A DNA stretch of 58,062 nt from Pseudomonadota bacterium (GCA_029780695.1 JAKOYD010000109.1:1-58062), one strand, 5' to 3'. Shown: positions 33,689-43,893, counted from the stretch's first letter. Numbers and translations: made by a program. Notes: a model not told the origin generated them from the letters alone.

Positions 33689-35664
33689 GCCGACACGGAT
33701 TCCGGCAGCGCCTCGGGCACGGCGGCGGACGCATCGTGCCGCAAATCGCGGCTCAGCATCCGCAGGCGCTGCTCGGCGGCGTCAAGCGCGCCTTCCTGCT
33801 CGGCGATTTCGGCGATGCGCCGCTCCAGCCCGCTGGCGGCGTCCTGAATGCGCTGGATGGCGTCGATGCGGCGGCCATAGGCGCGCCGGCGCTCGCGCAT
33901 CTGGGTGTCGAGCTGCGACGACACGGACTTGTTCCACAACTCGATTTCGCCCAGCGCCGTTTCGAAGATGGAGCGCACGCGCGCCAGCAGTGCGCGCACC
34001 AGGCGGTCGGCGAATTCAGGCCGCGCCAGTTGCACCAGGTTGCCCACGCCCAGGTATTGCAGGTGGCTGCGTTCGACCGCGTCCAGGTCGCTTTCAAAGC
34101 GGTCCATGGTGGGCGGTTCGGCCACCTGCAGCGCAAAGCCGAAGTCGGTGTTGATCTGGCGAAACGACGAGGCGAGCATGGTGTGGATTTCGCGCTCCAG
34201 CCGCTGCACTTCGCGCACCACGCCGCGCAGGTTGTCGAAGCCCCGGGCGTAGGCCTTGCGGACGCCGAACTTGACGCCCGGCTCGCGCAGCGTGGTGCTG
34301 AGGCCGAGCAGTTCGCGCTTGATCGAGGCACTGCCCAGCAGCATGAACAACTCGCGCAGCAGCTTCACGTGCACCGACCGCACGGCCAGCACGCTGGCGG
34401 CGCTGCGGTCGAATTCGGCTTTTTCACGCTCGACGCGCAAGCGCATCTGGCGCACCACCTGGTGGTTCTTGCCGCGCAGGCTTTCCAGCTCCAGCACCTG
34501 CTCGGCCACTTCGCGGCGCCGCGCGCCCAGGGTACGCTCGGCCTCGGTCTGCACGCGCGCCACGGTGGCGCCGATGGCGCCGGCAAGCATGGCCTGGCGC
34601 GCCCCCAGCACCTGCCGGCCCAGCAGCTGCTCGAACCGCGGCAGCTGGCTTTCGGCCAGCAGCGCGGTGTCGCCGCGCACCTTGGCCAACAGCCCCTTCT
34701 GGGCCGACAGCGCCAGCACCTGCTTGGCCTCCAGCGACAGCGTCTGCGCGGTGTCGGCGCATTGGCGGGCAATCTGGCGGTCGATCTGCTCTGGCGAACT
34801 CAACTCGTCCCACAAGGTGTCAATCTTGTTGAGCACCACGAAGCGACTGCCCGCGCTGCCTTCCATCGTCGCCAGGTGTTCACGCCAGATGGCGAGGTCG
34901 GATTTGGTGACGCCCGTGTCCGCACCCAGAATGAACACCACGGCCTGCGCCTGCGGGATGAGGTTGACGGTGAGTTCGGGTTCGGCGCCGATGGCATTCA
35001 GTCCAGGCGTGTCCAGCACCACCAGACCCTGACGCAACAGCGGGTGCGCCATGTTGATGAGCGCGTGGCGCCAGCGCGGCACTTCAACGGCACCGCCGGC
35101 GTTGACCGGCGGGTTGTCCCACGGCCTGTCGTCGTGCCAGAAACCGAGCGCGCGCGCTTCGTCCTGCGTCACGTGCATCACTTCAGACACCTTCTGCATG
35201 GCGTTGGCCAGTTGATCGGGGTCGTTCACGTCCAGGTCGAGGCGCATCCACTTCTCGGGCACCAGGCGCCATTCAAGCAGGGTCTGCGGCTGCAGCCGCG
35301 TTTCGATGGGCAGCAGGCGCAGGCATGGGGGCAGGGCCGCCTCATAGCCCAGCTCGGTCGGGCACATGGTGGTGCGGCCGGCGCTGGCGGGCATGATGCG
35401 GCGGCCATAGCCGGCAAAGAAGACGGCGTTGATCAGCTCGGATTTGCCGCGCGAGAACTCGGCCACGAAGGCGACCATCACTTTGTCGGAGCGCAACTGA
35501 TCGGTCAGGCGCTGCAGGCGCTCTTCGCCGCCGTCGTCAAGCAGCTGCTGTTCGCGCAACCAGTCGCCCAGCACCTTCAGGCGCAACCGCATCTCGCGCC
35601 GCCAAGCGCTGTGCCAATCGAACTGCTCGTTGAAACTGGGCTCCGCCACCACGCCGCTCCGCAA
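33685..35664 (-). CDS. Dynamin-like large GTPase
   Basis: The 659-residue protein has an N-terminal dynamin-type GTPase domain. G1 is AFVAEFSRGKSELINAVFF with Lys74 and Ser75; the first G1 glycine is replaced by alanine. G2 is GRTTMCPTEL, G3 is VVLDTPGLNAIG at about 222, and G4 is VVLNKIDTLW. Helical stalk regions rich in Arg, Glu and Leu follow (about 370-640), including a terminal coiled coil. Bacterial dynamin-like proteins remodel membranes or help against phage lysis, but this family's role is not established. It lies between mutM (upstream) and mutY (overlapping by 4 bp) and is probably co-transcribed with mutY. No transmembrane paddle is obvious. Confidence 0.88.
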   Translation of the reverse strand: MRSGVVAEPSFNEQFDWHSAWRREMRLRLKVLGDWLREQQLLDDGGEERLQRLTDQLRSDKVMVAFVAEFSRGKSELINAVFFAGYGRRIMPASAGRTTMCPTELGYEAALPPCLRLLPIETRLQPQTLLEWRLVPEKWMRLDLDVNDPDQLANAMQKVSEVMHVTQDEARALGFWHDDRPWDNPPVNAGGAVEVPRWRHALINMAHPLLRQGLVVLDTPGLNAIGAEPELTVNLIPQAQAVVFILGADTGVTKSDLAIWREHLATMEGSAGSRFVVLNKIDTLWDELSSPEQIDRQIARQCADTAQTLSLEAKQVLALSAQKGLLAKVRGDTALLAESQLPRFEQLLGRQVLGARQAMLAGAIGATVARVQTEAERTLGARRREVAEQVLELESLRGKNHQVVRQMRLRVEREKAEFDRSAASVLAVRSVHVKLLRELFMLLGSASIKRELLGLSTTLREPGVKFGVRKAYARGFDNLRGVVREVQRLEREIHTMLASSFRQINTDFGFALQVAEPPTMDRFESDLDAVERSHLQYLGVGNLVQLARPEFADRLVRALLARVRSIFETALGEIELWNKSVSSQLDTQMRERRRAYGRRIDAIQRIQDAASGLERRIAEIAEQEGALDAAEQRLRMLSRDLRHDASAAVPEALPESVSA

Positions 35665-35702
35665 GTTCGCGGCATATTACACGGCGCGTTGGCCCACGCG
35701 GC

Positions 35703-36518
35703 TCAGGCCCGCTGGCACATGGGGCAAAAGAAGGTCGAGCGCTGCCCCTGGCGAATCTGCCGCAACGGCGTGGCGCAGCGCAGGCAGGGCTGGCCGGCCC
35801 GTCCGTAGACGGCGGCTTCGGCCTGGAAGTGGCCACTTTCCCCCGCCGCGCTGGAAAAATTGCGCAGCGTGCTGCCGCCACGCTCTACCGCGCGCATCAG
35901 CACCTGGCGGATGGCCGCGTGCAAACGGTCGGCGCGGGCGCGCGACAGCCGGTCGGCGCGCGTGGTGGGGCGAATGCCAGCCAGAAACAGCGCCTCGGAG
36001 GCGTAGATGTTGCCCACACCGACCACCACGTCGCCCGCCAGCAGCACCTGCTTGATGGGCGCGCGTCGCGCCTTCAGGCCGGCGTGGAAGGCCGCCGGGT
36101 CGAAGGCGTCGCCCAGCGGCTCGACACCCAGCGAGCCCAGCAGCTTGCGCGCCGGATCCACCTGCAGGCTGGCTGACCACAGCACGGCGCCAAAGCGGCG
36201 CGGGTCGTTCAGCCGCAGCGTGCCCTGCGTGGTGACCAGGTCAAAGTGGTCGTGCCGCCCCGGTGGCGGCGCGTCGGCGCGAAAGCTCAGGCTGCCCGAC
36301 ATGCCCAGGTGCACCAACAGCACGCCGTCGTCGAGCTGCAACAGCAGGTATTTGCCGCGCCGGTCAACCCGCAGCACCGTCAGGCCGGCCAGTTGTTCAG
36401 CGCCGCGGCCCAGCGGCCAGCGCAGCGGCAGGCCAGCGCGGGCGTGCAGGATGCGGGCACCCTGAATGCGCTGGGCAAAACTGCGCCGCGTGACCTCGAC
36501 TTCAGGCAGTTCAGGCAT
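35703..36518 (-). CDS. mutM: Formamidopyrimidine-DNA glycosylase
   Basis: The 271-residue bifunctional glycosylase/AP lyase excises 8-oxoguanine and Fapy lesions. The N-terminal [12 protein letters not shown] holds the catalytic Pro and Glu. [10 protein letters not shown] and VHLGMSGSL follow, then the H2TH helix region [20 protein letters not shown]. The zinc finger [22 protein letters not shown] closes the C-terminus. Start at 36518, since Pro2 must be exposed after Met removal. It heads a minus-strand block mutM-dynamin-mutY and is divergent from the TPR gene. Confidence 0.96.
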   Translation of the reverse strand: MPELPEVEVTRRSFAQRIQGARILHARAGLPLRWPLGRGAEQLAGLTVLRVDRRGKYLLLQLDDGVLLVHLGMSGSLSFRADAPPPGRHDHFDLVTTQGTLRLNDPRRFGAVLWSASLQVDPARKLLGSLGVEPLGDAFDPAAFHAGLKARRAPIKQVLLAGDVVVGVGNIYASEALFLAGIRPTTRADRLSRARADRLHAAIRQVLMRAVERGGSTLRNFSSAAGESGHFQAEAAVYGRAGQPCLRCATPLRQIRQGQRSTFFCPMCQRA

Positions 36519-36565
36519 GGGCGCCACGCCCCTTCTTTTGCACACGCATGATTTATTATGGGTCG

Positions 36566-38338
36566 ATGCAGATCCTCCACCGCGTTCTGGGCGGCTGGGC
36601 GCTGGCCCTGGCCGCGCCACTGGCGCTGGGCCAGACGCCGCCCGCGTCTCCACCCGGCGCCGCTGCCGCACCGGCCAGCGCCGCCTCCGCCCCCACGTCG
36701 TCGCGCATGACGGCCCGGCTGCTGTATGAACTGATGATCGGCGAAATGCTGTTTCGTCAAGGCGACGCGCAAAACGGCGCGTCGTACGTGCTGAGCGCCG
36801 CGCGCCGCACGGGCGATGAGCAGTTGTTCAAGCGCGCGGCGCAGATGGCGATCCAGTCGCGTTCGGGCCCGGCGGCGCTGGAAACCGTGCGCGCCTGGCG
36901 CGAGGCGCATCCGCCATCGGTGGAGGCAGGCCAGTACGAACTGCAGGTGCTGATCGTGCTGGGCCGCGTGTCTGAAACCGAAGCACCGCTGCGCCAGTTT
37001 CTGTCGACGGTGCCGGACAGCGACAAGGAGGCGTTCATCACCGCGCTGCCGGCGCTGTACCAGCGCGTGCCCGACAAGCCCGAGGCCGCCCGCGTGGTCG
37101 AGCGCGCCTTGGCCGACGCCATGCGCACGCCCGCGCTGGCGCCCGCCGCCTGGACCACCGTCGGCCGCCTGCGCCTGGCCGCTGGCGACAAGGCCGGCGC
37201 GCTGGCGGCGGCCACGCTGGGCCAAAGCGCCCGCGCGCAGTCTGAATGGCCCGCGCTGCTGGCGCTGCAGTTGATGGCCGACGGCGAAACCCGCGCCGAC
37301 GCGCTGATCCAGCGCTACCTCAACAGCCCGGACGCCAAGTCCGACGTGCGCATCGGTTACGCCCGCGCACTGGTCGAGCGGGGGCGCACCGCCGACGCGC
37401 ACCGGCAGCTGGACACGCTGATCCGCCGCTCGCCCGGCACGCCCGAAGCGTGGCTGGTGCGCGGCGCGTTGTACGCCGATGAACGCAAGGACGCCGAGGC
37501 CGAAGCCGACCTGAAGCATTACCTGAGCATGCTGGACCAAGCCGAGCCGGCGCCCGGCGCGTCGGCGCCCGAAGCCCGCGACCACGCGCGCCTGATGCTG
37601 GCGACCATCGCCGAGCGCCGGGGCGATCTGGCGGCCGCCGAAAAGCTGCTGGCGGCGGTCGATTCACCGGAACGGGCGCTGTCCGTGCAGGTGCGCCGCG
37701 CCCAGCTGCTGGCGCGCCAAGGCCGGCTGGAAGAAGGCCGCCAGGCAATTCGCAGCGTACCCGAGCGCAGCCCCGACGACGCGCGCCTGAAGCTGCTGGC
37801 CGAAGGCCAGTTGCTGCGCGACCATCAGCAGGCCCAGCAGGCCTATGACCTGCTGGGCGAGGAACTGAAGAAGCACCCCGACGAGGAAAGCCTGCTGTAC
37901 GACGCCGCCATCTCGGCCGAACGCGCGGGCCACCTCGACGTCATGGAAGAGTTGCTGCGGCGCCTGATCACGCTCAAACCGGAGGCGGCCCACGCCTACA
38001 ACGCGCTGGGTTATTCAATGGCCGATCGCGGCGTGCGCCTGCCTGAGGCGAGGACGCTGATCGAAAAGGCGGTGCAACTGTCGCCCGACGACGCCTATAT
38101 ACAGGACAGCCTGGGCTGGGTGCACTTTCGCATGGGCAACGTGCGCGAGGCGCGCAAGATCCTCGAAGCCGCCTACAAAAAGCGCCCGGACGCCGAAATC
38201 GCCGCGCATCTGGGCGAAGTACTGTGGACACTGGGCGAGCGCGAACCCGCGCGCAAGCTGTGGCGCGAGGGCCTGCGTCTGGACGCGGACAACGAAACGC
38301 TGCAGAAAACGCTCAAGCGCTTTCGGGTAACGCCATGA
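36566..38338 (+). CDS. Tetratricopeptide-repeat protein, exported
   Basis: The 590-residue protein has a short signal peptide ([22 protein letters not shown], then a Pro/Ala-rich linker). It is followed by many TPR-like helical pairs. The best-formed are near the C-terminus: [40 protein letters not shown] and [20 protein letters not shown]. It is likely a periplasmic or lipid-trafficking scaffold. It overlaps lolB by 4 bp (ATGA), which suggests a link to outer-membrane lipoprotein biogenesis. I start at 36566 rather than the in-frame ATG at 36548, because the former directly opens the signal peptide. The exact function is unknown. Confidence 0.88.
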   Translation: MQILHRVLGGWALALAAPLALGQTPPASPPGAAAAPASAASAPTSSRMTARLLYELMIGEMLFRQGDAQNGASYVLSAARRTGDEQLFKRAAQMAIQSRSGPAALETVRAWREAHPPSVEAGQYELQVLIVLGRVSETEAPLRQFLSTVPDSDKEAFITALPALYQRVPDKPEAARVVERALADAMRTPALAPAAWTTVGRLRLAAGDKAGALAAATLGQSARAQSEWPALLALQLMADGETRADALIQRYLNSPDAKSDVRIGYARALVERGRTADAHRQLDTLIRRSPGTPEAWLVRGALYADERKDAEAEADLKHYLSMLDQAEPAPGASAPEARDHARLMLATIAERRGDLAAAEKLLAAVDSPERALSVQVRRAQLLARQGRLEEGRQAIRSVPERSPDDARLKLLAEGQLLRDHQQAQQAYDLLGEELKKHPDEESLLYDAAISAERAGHLDVMEELLRRLITLKPEAAHAYNALGYSMADRGVRLPEARTLIEKAVQLSPDDAYIQDSLGWVHFRMGNVREARKILEAAYKKRPDAEIAAHLGEVLWTLGEREPARKLWREGLRLDADNETLQKTLKRFRVTP

Positions 38339-38856
38339 CCGCGCCGTTGCCCCGGGCCGGCCGCCGCACCGCCGCGTGGCGGCTGGGTCTGTTGATTGCT
38401 ACGTTATTTATAGCTGGATGCGTAGTTCCACCAAGGGCTGGAACCGGAGTTGACGCTGAATCCGACCGGTGGAGCGGCCGCCTGGCATTGCGCGTCGAGT
38501 CGGAGCCGCCGCAGTCGTTTGCGGCCGCGTTCGCACTCAGCGGCAACCCTCAGGCGGGCGAACTCACGCTGACCTCCCCCATCGGCAGCACCATCGCCGT
38601 CATGCAGTGGCAGCCGGGCGAAGCCTTGCTGCGCCAAGGCGATCAGACGCGCCGCTACGCATCGCTCGACGCGCTGGCGCAGGAAGCCACCGGCACGCCG
38701 CTGCCCGTGCGCGCGCTGTTCGGCTGGCTGCGAGGCGAGCCGCAGTCGGTGCCCGGCTGGCAGGCCGACCTGAGCCGATTGCCCGATGGCCGCCTGTCGG
38801 CGCGCCGCCTGATGCCGCTGCCGACGGCCGACCTGCGCGTGGTGCTGGACAGATGA
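38335..38856 (+). CDS. lolB: Outer-membrane lipoprotein LolB
   Basis: The 173-residue lipoprotein receives lipoproteins from LolA and inserts them in the outer membrane. The signal ends in a lipobox, LFIAGC. The mature part shows WSGRLALRVESEPPQSFAAA, a strand-rich LolB core, and VRALFGWLRGEPQSVPGW. It is on the short side of the family, and sequence identity is modest, as usual for LolB. The signal peptide region (38392-38444) coincides with AT-rich sequence that looks like a family-A repeat. It overlaps the TPR gene by 4 bp and precedes ispE, the standard betaproteobacterial order. Confidence 0.88.
   Translation: MTAPLPRAGRRTAAWRLGLLIATLFIAGCVVPPRAGTGVDAESDRWSGRLALRVESEPPQSFAAAFALSGNPQAGELTLTSPIGSTIAVMQWQPGEALLRQGDQTRRYASLDALAQEATGTPLPVRALFGWLRGEPQSVPGWQADLSRLPDGRLSARRLMPLPTADLRVVLDR
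38392..38444 (+). repeat. Family-A-like sequence in the lolB signal peptide
   Basis: 'gattgctacgttatttatag' 'ctggatgcgtagttccacc' is AT-rich and ends like other family-A copies, in a gene that is otherwise very GC-rich. It is less certain than other copies. Confidence 0.4.
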
Positions 38857-38859
38857 CGC

Positions 38860-38965
38860 CAGCCCCTGTGCCGCCTTCGGCGTCTTCCCCCATGAAAGCG
38901 GACGCATCTTATGGCCGGGAAACCCTGACCGTTTGCGCCCGTGCGTGGGCTGCTCCGCGGGCTTC
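38860..38965 (+). repeat. Family-C-like repeat (lolB-ispE gap)
   Basis: The gap carries CCCCTGTGCCGCCTTCGGCG at one end and GTGGGCTGCTCCGCGGGCTT at the other, matching the ends of the elements at about 29847-29950 and 50735-50832. The interior is diverged. No gene is seen. Confidence 0.5.
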
Positions 38966-39008
38966 ACGTCACGCACGTCATACGCGGCGCGCGCCGTGAG
39001 CCACTGAA

Positions 39009-39881
39009 ATGCGCGCCATTTACGACGTGCCCGCGCCGGCCAAGCTGAACCTGTTCCTGCACATCACCGGGCGGCGCGCCGACGGCTACCACCTGCTGCA
39101 ATCGGCTTTCATGCTGATCGACTGGTGCGACACACTGCACTTCGAACGGCGCCCGGACGGGCAGATCACGCGGGAAGACCTGGGTGCGCCGCTGCCGCCC
39201 GACGACTTGATCGTGCGGGCCGCGCGCGCGCTGCAGCAGGCCACGGGCTGCACCCAGGGCGCCCACATCGGCGTGGACAAGCGCATTCCTGCGCAGGCCG
39301 GCATGGGCGGCGGCTCGTCGGATGCGGCCAGCACCCTGATGGCGCTCAATCGGCTGTGGAACCTGCGCCTGCCGCGTGCCGAGCTCGCGCGCATCGGCCT
39401 GACGCTGGGCGCGGATGTGCCCTTCTTCGTTCATGGCCACCACGGCTGGGTGGAGGGCGTGGGCGAGCAGGTTCAGCCGCTCGAACTGCCCCCGGCGCGC
39501 TTCGTCGTCGTCAAACCGCCGCAGGGCCTGGAAACCGTGGCCATTTTTCGCGCGCCGGATTTGAAACGCGACAGCGAGCCTGCTATACTTGCGGGCTTTA
39601 CTGCAGACCCGTACGGCTTTGGCCACAACGACCTGCAGCCGGTTGCCGAGCGGCTTTGTCCGCAAGTGGCCGAAGCCATTGGGCGCTTGTCGCACCTGGG
39701 CCTCGACGCAAGGATGACCGGCTCGGGCAGCGCGGTGTTCGCTCAGTTTCATGAAGCCAAGCCCGCCCCTGTGGCCGCCGGACTTCAGGCCCTGATGAAC
39801 GACGCGCCGGACTGGCAAGTGCGCTTGTGCAGCAATCTGGAACACCATCCGCTGGTCGGCTGGGTTCCAGGCGACGATTGA
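39009..39881 (+). CDS. ispE: 4-diphosphocytidyl-2-C-methyl-D-erythritol kinase
   Basis: The 290-residue GHMP kinase carries out the fourth step of the MEP isoprenoid pathway. Motifs are the N-terminal PAPAKLNLFLHITGRRADGY, the ATP loop IPAQAGMGGGSSDAASTL, and ARMTGSGSAVFAQF near the C-terminus. Start at the ATG at 39009. A tRNA-Gln gene follows after 37 bp and prs after that, a gene order conserved in many betaproteobacteria. The lolB-ispE spacer is filled by a repeat, so ispE may have its own promoter. Confidence 0.96.
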   Translation: MRAIYDVPAPAKLNLFLHITGRRADGYHLLQSAFMLIDWCDTLHFERRPDGQITREDLGAPLPPDDLIVRAARALQQATGCTQGAHIGVDKRIPAQAGMGGGSSDAASTLMALNRLWNLRLPRAELARIGLTLGADVPFFVHGHHGWVEGVGEQVQPLELPPARFVVVKPPQGLETVAIFRAPDLKRDSEPAILAGFTADPYGFGHNDLQPVAERLCPQVAEAIGRLSHLGLDARMTGSGSAVFAQFHEAKPAPVAAGLQALMNDAPDWQVRLCSNLEHHPLVGWVPGDD

Positions 39882-39918
39882 AGGTGGTCCGCCAGGCAGT
39901 AGGGCTGGTCACCGGCGT

Positions 39919-39995
39919 AGGGGAGTCGCCAAGTTGGTTAAGGCACCGGATTTTGATTCCGGCATGCGAGGGTTCGAGTCCTTCCTCCCCTGCCA
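39919..39995 (+). tRNA. tRNA-Gln (TTG)
   Basis: The 77-nt sequence folds as a tRNA: acceptor AGGGGAG/CTCCCCT, anticodon stem CCGGA/TCCGG around loop TTTTGAT (anticodon TTG), T-loop TTCGAGT, discriminator G and encoded CCA. It lies between ispE and prs, its usual place in related genomes, and is probably part of that transcript. Confidence 0.95.
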
Positions 39996-40061
39996 AACCT
40001 GTTTCGCCGGGTGCGCTGCGCCTGGCACTGAGCCGCACTTCAGTGACACGCCGGAAAGCGC

Positions 40062-41039
40062 ATGCAGCCGTCCCACAACCCCGATTTTCTGGTGTTCACC
40101 GGCAATGCCAACCCGGCACTGGCCGCTGAAATCGCAAGCCACCTGAACATTACGCTCGGCGCCGCCGACGTCGGCCGCTTCTCCGACGGCGAAGTCACCG
40201 TGGAGATCAAGCAGAATGTGCGCGCCCGCGACGTGTTCGTGGTGCAGTCCACCTGCGCGCCGACCAACGAAAACCTGATGGAACTGCTGATCATGGTCGA
40301 CGCGCTCAAGCGCTCGTCGGCCGAACGCATCAGCGCCGTCATCCCCTACTTCGGCTATGCCCGGCAGGACCGCCGCCCGCGCTCGACGCGCGTGCCGATC
40401 AGCGCCAAGGTGGTGGCCAACATGCTGCAGGCGGTGGGCGTGTCCAGCGTCATCATGATGGACCTGCACGCCGACCAAATCCAGGGTTTCTTCGACATCC
40501 CGGTCGACAACATCTACGCTTCGCCGGTGCTGCTGGGCGACTTGCGGCAGAAGAACTACGACGACCTGCTGGTCGTCAGCCCCGACGTGGGCGGCGTGGT
40601 GCGCGCCCGCGCGCTGGCCAAGCAGCTCAACTGCGACCTCGCCATCATCGACAAGCGCCGCCCCAAGGCCAACGTCAGCGAAGTCATGCACGTCATCGGC
40701 GACATCGACGGCCGCAACTGCGTCATCATGGACGACATGATCGACACGGCCGGCACGCTGGTGAAGGCGGCCGAAGTGCTTAAGGAACGCGGCGCCAAGA
40801 AGGTCTATGCGTATTGCACGCACCCCATCTTCAGCGGCCCCGCCATCGAGCGCATTGCCCAGGGCACGGCGCTCGACGAAGTGGTGGTGACCAACACCAT
40901 TCCGCTGTCCGACGCTGCCATGCAGTGCAGCAAGATTCGCCAGCTTTCCGTGGCGCCGCTGATCGCCCAGACGATCCAGCGCATCGCCCGCGGCGAATCG
41001 GTCATGAGTCTGTTCCAGGAGCAGGACAACCTGTTCTGA
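40062..41039 (+). CDS. prs: Ribose-phosphate pyrophosphokinase
   Basis: The 325-residue enzyme makes PRPP from ribose 5-phosphate and ATP for nucleotide, His and Trp synthesis. Motifs are [50 protein letters not shown], the PRPP-synthase signature [14 protein letters not shown], and the flexible PRPP-binding loop [18 protein letters not shown]. The start at 40062 gives the normal N-terminus. rplY follows 91 bp downstream and pth after that, a conserved translation/nucleotide cluster. Confidence 0.97.
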   Translation: MQPSHNPDFLVFTGNANPALAAEIASHLNITLGAADVGRFSDGEVTVEIKQNVRARDVFVVQSTCAPTNENLMELLIMVDALKRSSAERISAVIPYFGYARQDRRPRSTRVPISAKVVANMLQAVGVSSVIMMDLHADQIQGFFDIPVDNIYASPVLLGDLRQKNYDDLLVVSPDVGGVVRARALAKQLNCDLAIIDKRRPKANVSEVMHVIGDIDGRNCVIMDDMIDTAGTLVKAAEVLKERGAKKVYAYCTHPIFSGPAIERIAQGTALDEVVVTNTIPLSDAAMQCSKIRQLSVAPLIAQTIQRIARGESVMSLFQEQDNLF

Positions 41040-41130
41040 CGGAACACGCGGATCGCCCGGCAATCCGGCCGCGCGGTCTTTTTCAACCGGGGTCGCACTG
41101 GTCGCGGTCGGCCCATCAAGGAGTATTGCC

Positions 41131-41763
41131 ATGAAATTCGTCGCTTTCGAGCGCGCCAAGCAGGGTACGGGTGCGAGCCGCCGTCTGCGCAATGCCGGCA
41201 AGGTGCCGGGCATTGTCTACGGTGGTGAGGGTGAGCCCCAGCTCATCGAACTGGACCACAACGCCCTGTGGCAGGCCATCAAGAAGGAAGCCTTCCACTC
41301 GTCCGTGCTGGACATGGAACTGGCCGGCAAGGTCAGCAAGGTGCTGCTGCGCGATCTGCAGATTCACCCGTTCCGCCAGCAGGTGCTGCACATCGACTTC
41401 CAGCGCGTGTCGGCCAAGCAGAAGATCCAGCTGAAGGTGCCGCTGCACTACAAGGGCGAGGAAGAGTCCAACGCCGTCAAGTTCGACAAGTGCCTGGTCA
41501 ACCACATCCTCACCGAACTGGAAGTGTCGTGCCTGCCGGCCGACCTGCCGGAATCGATCGAGGTCGACCTGTCCAAGCTGGAAAAAGGCACCACGCTGAC
41601 GTTGAAGGACATCACGCTGCCCAAGGGTGTCGAGCCCGTGCTGCGCGGCCACACCGCTGAAGACACCGTGCTGGTGTCGGTGGTGAACCCCGCCGCCGAA
41701 GAGACGGACGCGCCTGCCGACGTCGCCCCCGCGGCCGACGCCAAGCCTGCCGACAAGAAGTAA
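41131..41763 (+). CDS. rplY: 50S ribosomal protein L25 (Ctc long form)
   Basis: The 210-residue protein has the L25 5S-rRNA-binding domain (about 1-95: [28 protein letters not shown]) and the additional TL5/CTC C-terminal beta domain (about 100-185). An Ala/Pro/Asp tail ends the protein. The long form is normal for betaproteobacteria. GGAG at about 41119-41122 supports the ATG. A strong intrinsic terminator follows at 41793-41823. Confidence 0.96.
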   Translation: MKFVAFERAKQGTGASRRLRNAGKVPGIVYGGEGEPQLIELDHNALWQAIKKEAFHSSVLDMELAGKVSKVLLRDLQIHPFRQQVLHIDFQRVSAKQKIQLKVPLHYKGEEESNAVKFDKCLVNHILTELEVSCLPADLPESIEVDLSKLEKGTTLTLKDITLPKGVEPVLRGHTAEDTVLVSVVNPAAEETDAPADVAPAADAKPADKK

Positions 41764-41792
41764 TCCGGCGGCCCGGCCATCCTCTGGCGCTC

Positions 41793-41823
41793 ACGGCCCG
41801 CTTCGGCGGGCCGTTTGTTTTTT
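41793..41823 (+). terminator. Intrinsic terminator after rplY
   Basis: The 9-bp perfect stem ACGGCCCGC/GCGGGCCGT with a TTCG tetraloop is followed by TTGTTTTTT. It lies 30 bp past the rplY stop and separates it from pth. Confidence 0.92.
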
Positions 41824-41847
41824 GTCGACCACGGATAATCCGCACCC

Positions 41848-42468
41848 ATGATCAAGCTCTTCGTCGGCCTGGGCAACCCCGGCCCCGAATACGAAGCCAC
41901 GCGCCACAACGCGGGCTTCTGGTGGATCGACCAGGTCGCGCGCCAATTGGGCGTGCGGCTGGTCGCCGAACGCAGCTATCACGGGCTGATGGCGCGCACC
42001 CAGGTGCGCGGGCAGACCGTGTGGCTGCTCGAACCCCAGACCTTCATGAACCTGTCGGGCAAGTCGGTGGCGGCACTGGCGCGCTTCTACAAGATCGCGC
42101 CCGAGCAGATCCTGGTGGTGCACGATGAACTGGACCTGGCCCCCGGCCAGGCCAAGCTGAAGCGCGGCGGCGGCCACGCCGGGCACAACGGGCTGCGCGA
42201 CATCCACGCCCAGCTGGGCACCGGCGACTACTGGCGCCTGCGCCTGGGCATCGGGCACCCCGGCGACCGCGCGGAAGTGGTGGGCTGGGTGCTGCGCAAG
42301 CCGCCGGCGGACGAGTTGGCGCAGATCGAGACGGCCATCACGCGGTCGGCCCAGGCCTTCGAGCAACTGGTGATGGGCGAAATGGAGCGCGCCACGGTGC
42401 AGATCCACACCGACAAGCCGCCGCGCGCCAAGCCGCCCAAGCCTGCCGCGGAACCGCCCGCCGACTGA
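41848..42468 (+). CDS. pth: Peptidyl-tRNA hydrolase
   Basis: The 206-residue enzyme releases peptides from stalled peptidyl-tRNA. Motifs are [20 protein letters not shown] with the catalytic His, [35 protein letters not shown] and [11 protein letters not shown] Pro/Lys-rich tail of about 20 residues extends the C-terminus. It follows the rplY terminator, so it probably has its own promoter in the 25-bp gap region or receives read-through. A family-A repeat lies just after its stop. Confidence 0.96.
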   Translation: MIKLFVGLGNPGPEYEATRHNAGFWWIDQVARQLGVRLVAERSYHGLMARTQVRGQTVWLLEPQTFMNLSGKSVAALARFYKIAPEQILVVHDELDLAPGQAKLKRGGGHAGHNGLRDIHAQLGTGDYWRLRLGIGHPGDRAEVVGWVLRKPPADELAQIETAITRSAQAFEQLVMGEMERATVQIHTDKPPRAKPPKPAAEPPAD

Positions 42469-42478
42469 AGCAACGGCA

Positions 42479-42538
42479 AGCTACAAAAACAATAGCTGCC
42501 AACGCAGTCAGCAAGCGCGCAGAAGGCCAAAATCCTGT
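42479..42538 (+). repeat. Family-A repeat between pth and ferredoxin genes
   Basis: 'ctacaaaaacaatagctgcc' and 'gcagtcagcaagcgcgcaga' match the family. It lies between two convergent genes. Confidence 0.65.
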
Positions 42539-42544
42539 TGAAGA

Positions 42545-42871
<327 letters not shown>

Positions 42872-42924
42872 TCAATGACGTTACCCGATGTGTTGATAAT
42901 GCCGCGCAGCACCCCGCCCCGCGC

Positions 42925-43893
42925 ATGAGCTACTTTCTCTTCAAACGCATCTTCACGCTGATCGCCACGTTGGCGGCCACCAGCGTGATCGTGTTCGCGG
43001 TGCTGGAGGTGTTGCCCGGCAATGCCGCCCAGGTGCTGATGGGCCCGGACGCCGACCCCGCCGCCGTGGCCGCCAAGGCGACCGAACTCGGCCTCGACCA
43101 GCCGGCGCTGCACCGCTACCTGACGTGGATGAGCGGCCTGCTGCGCGGTGACATGGGGTTGTCGTACACCTACGGCTCGCCGGTGTCGGAGCTGATTCTG
43201 GAACGTCTGCAACTGACGGTGCCACTGGCCGTGATGGCCATGCTGCTGACCACGGCCATCGCGCTGGCCGTGGGCGTGTACGCCGCGGCGCGCCACAACA
43301 GCGCGGTCGACGTCGGCCTGATGTCGATGGCGCAGGTGGGCATCGCCATTCCCAATTTCTGGTTCGCCATCCTGCTGATCCTGCTGTTCTCGGTGAAGCT
43401 GCAGTGGTTTTCGGCGGGCGGCTTCGACGGCTGGTACTTTGAAGACGGCGTCTGGCTCGGGCTGTGGGAGGGACTGAAGGCGCTCATCCTGCCGGCCGTG
43501 GCGCTGGCGGTGGTGCAGGCGGCGATCCTGGCGCGCTTCACGCGGTCGGCGGTGCTGGAAGTGCTGCGCGAGGACTTCGTGCGCACCGCGCGCGCCAAGG
43601 GCCTGAGCCACCGCGCCACGCTGTGGGGCCACGTGTTGCGCAACGCCATGATCCCCGTCATCACCGTGATGGGCCTGCAGTTTGCCGAGCTGCTGGCCGG
43701 CACCATCGTGGTCGAAAACGTGTTCTACCTGCCGGGCCTGGGGCGCCTGATCTTCCAGAGCATCGCCAACCGCGACGTGATCGTGGTGCGCAATTGCGTG
43801 ATGCTGCTGGCGGCGATGGTGGTCATCGTCAACTTCGTGGTCGATGTGCTGTATGCGGTGATCGATCCGCGGGTGAAGGCCAGTGAGATATGA
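42925..43893 (+). CDS. dppB: Peptide ABC transporter permease (DppB/OppB type)
   Basis: The 322-residue inner-membrane permease has about six TM helices. The first is RIFTLIATLAATSVIVFAVL. The ATPase-coupling EAA loop is EDFVRTARAKGLSHRATLWG followed by HVLRNAMIP. It pairs with the DppC-type permease encoded at 44156-45007 to import di/oligopeptides or similar solutes. About 260 bp of inverted repeat separate the two genes, and a toxin-antitoxin module separates both from the ATPase genes. Start at the ATG at 42925. Confidence 0.93.
   Translation: MSYFLFKRIFTLIATLAATSVIVFAVLEVLPGNAAQVLMGPDADPAAVAAKATELGLDQPALHRYLTWMSGLLRGDMGLSYTYGSPVSELILERLQLTVPLAVMAMLLTTAIALAVGVYAAARHNSAVDVGLMSMAQVGIAIPNFWFAILLILLFSVKLQWFSAGGFDGWYFEDGVWLGLWEGLKALILPAVALAVVQAAILARFTRSAVLEVLREDFVRTARAKGLSHRATLWGHVLRNAMIPVITVMGLQFAELLAGTIVVENVFYLPGLGRLIFQSIANRDVIVVRNCVMLLAAMVVIVNFVVDVLYAVIDPRVKASEI

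Noticed and set aside
33736..35808. Open frame of about 690 codons antisense to the dynamin-like gene
   Set aside because: The dynamin-like GTPase on the other strand has clear G motifs; the antisense frame has no recognisable features.
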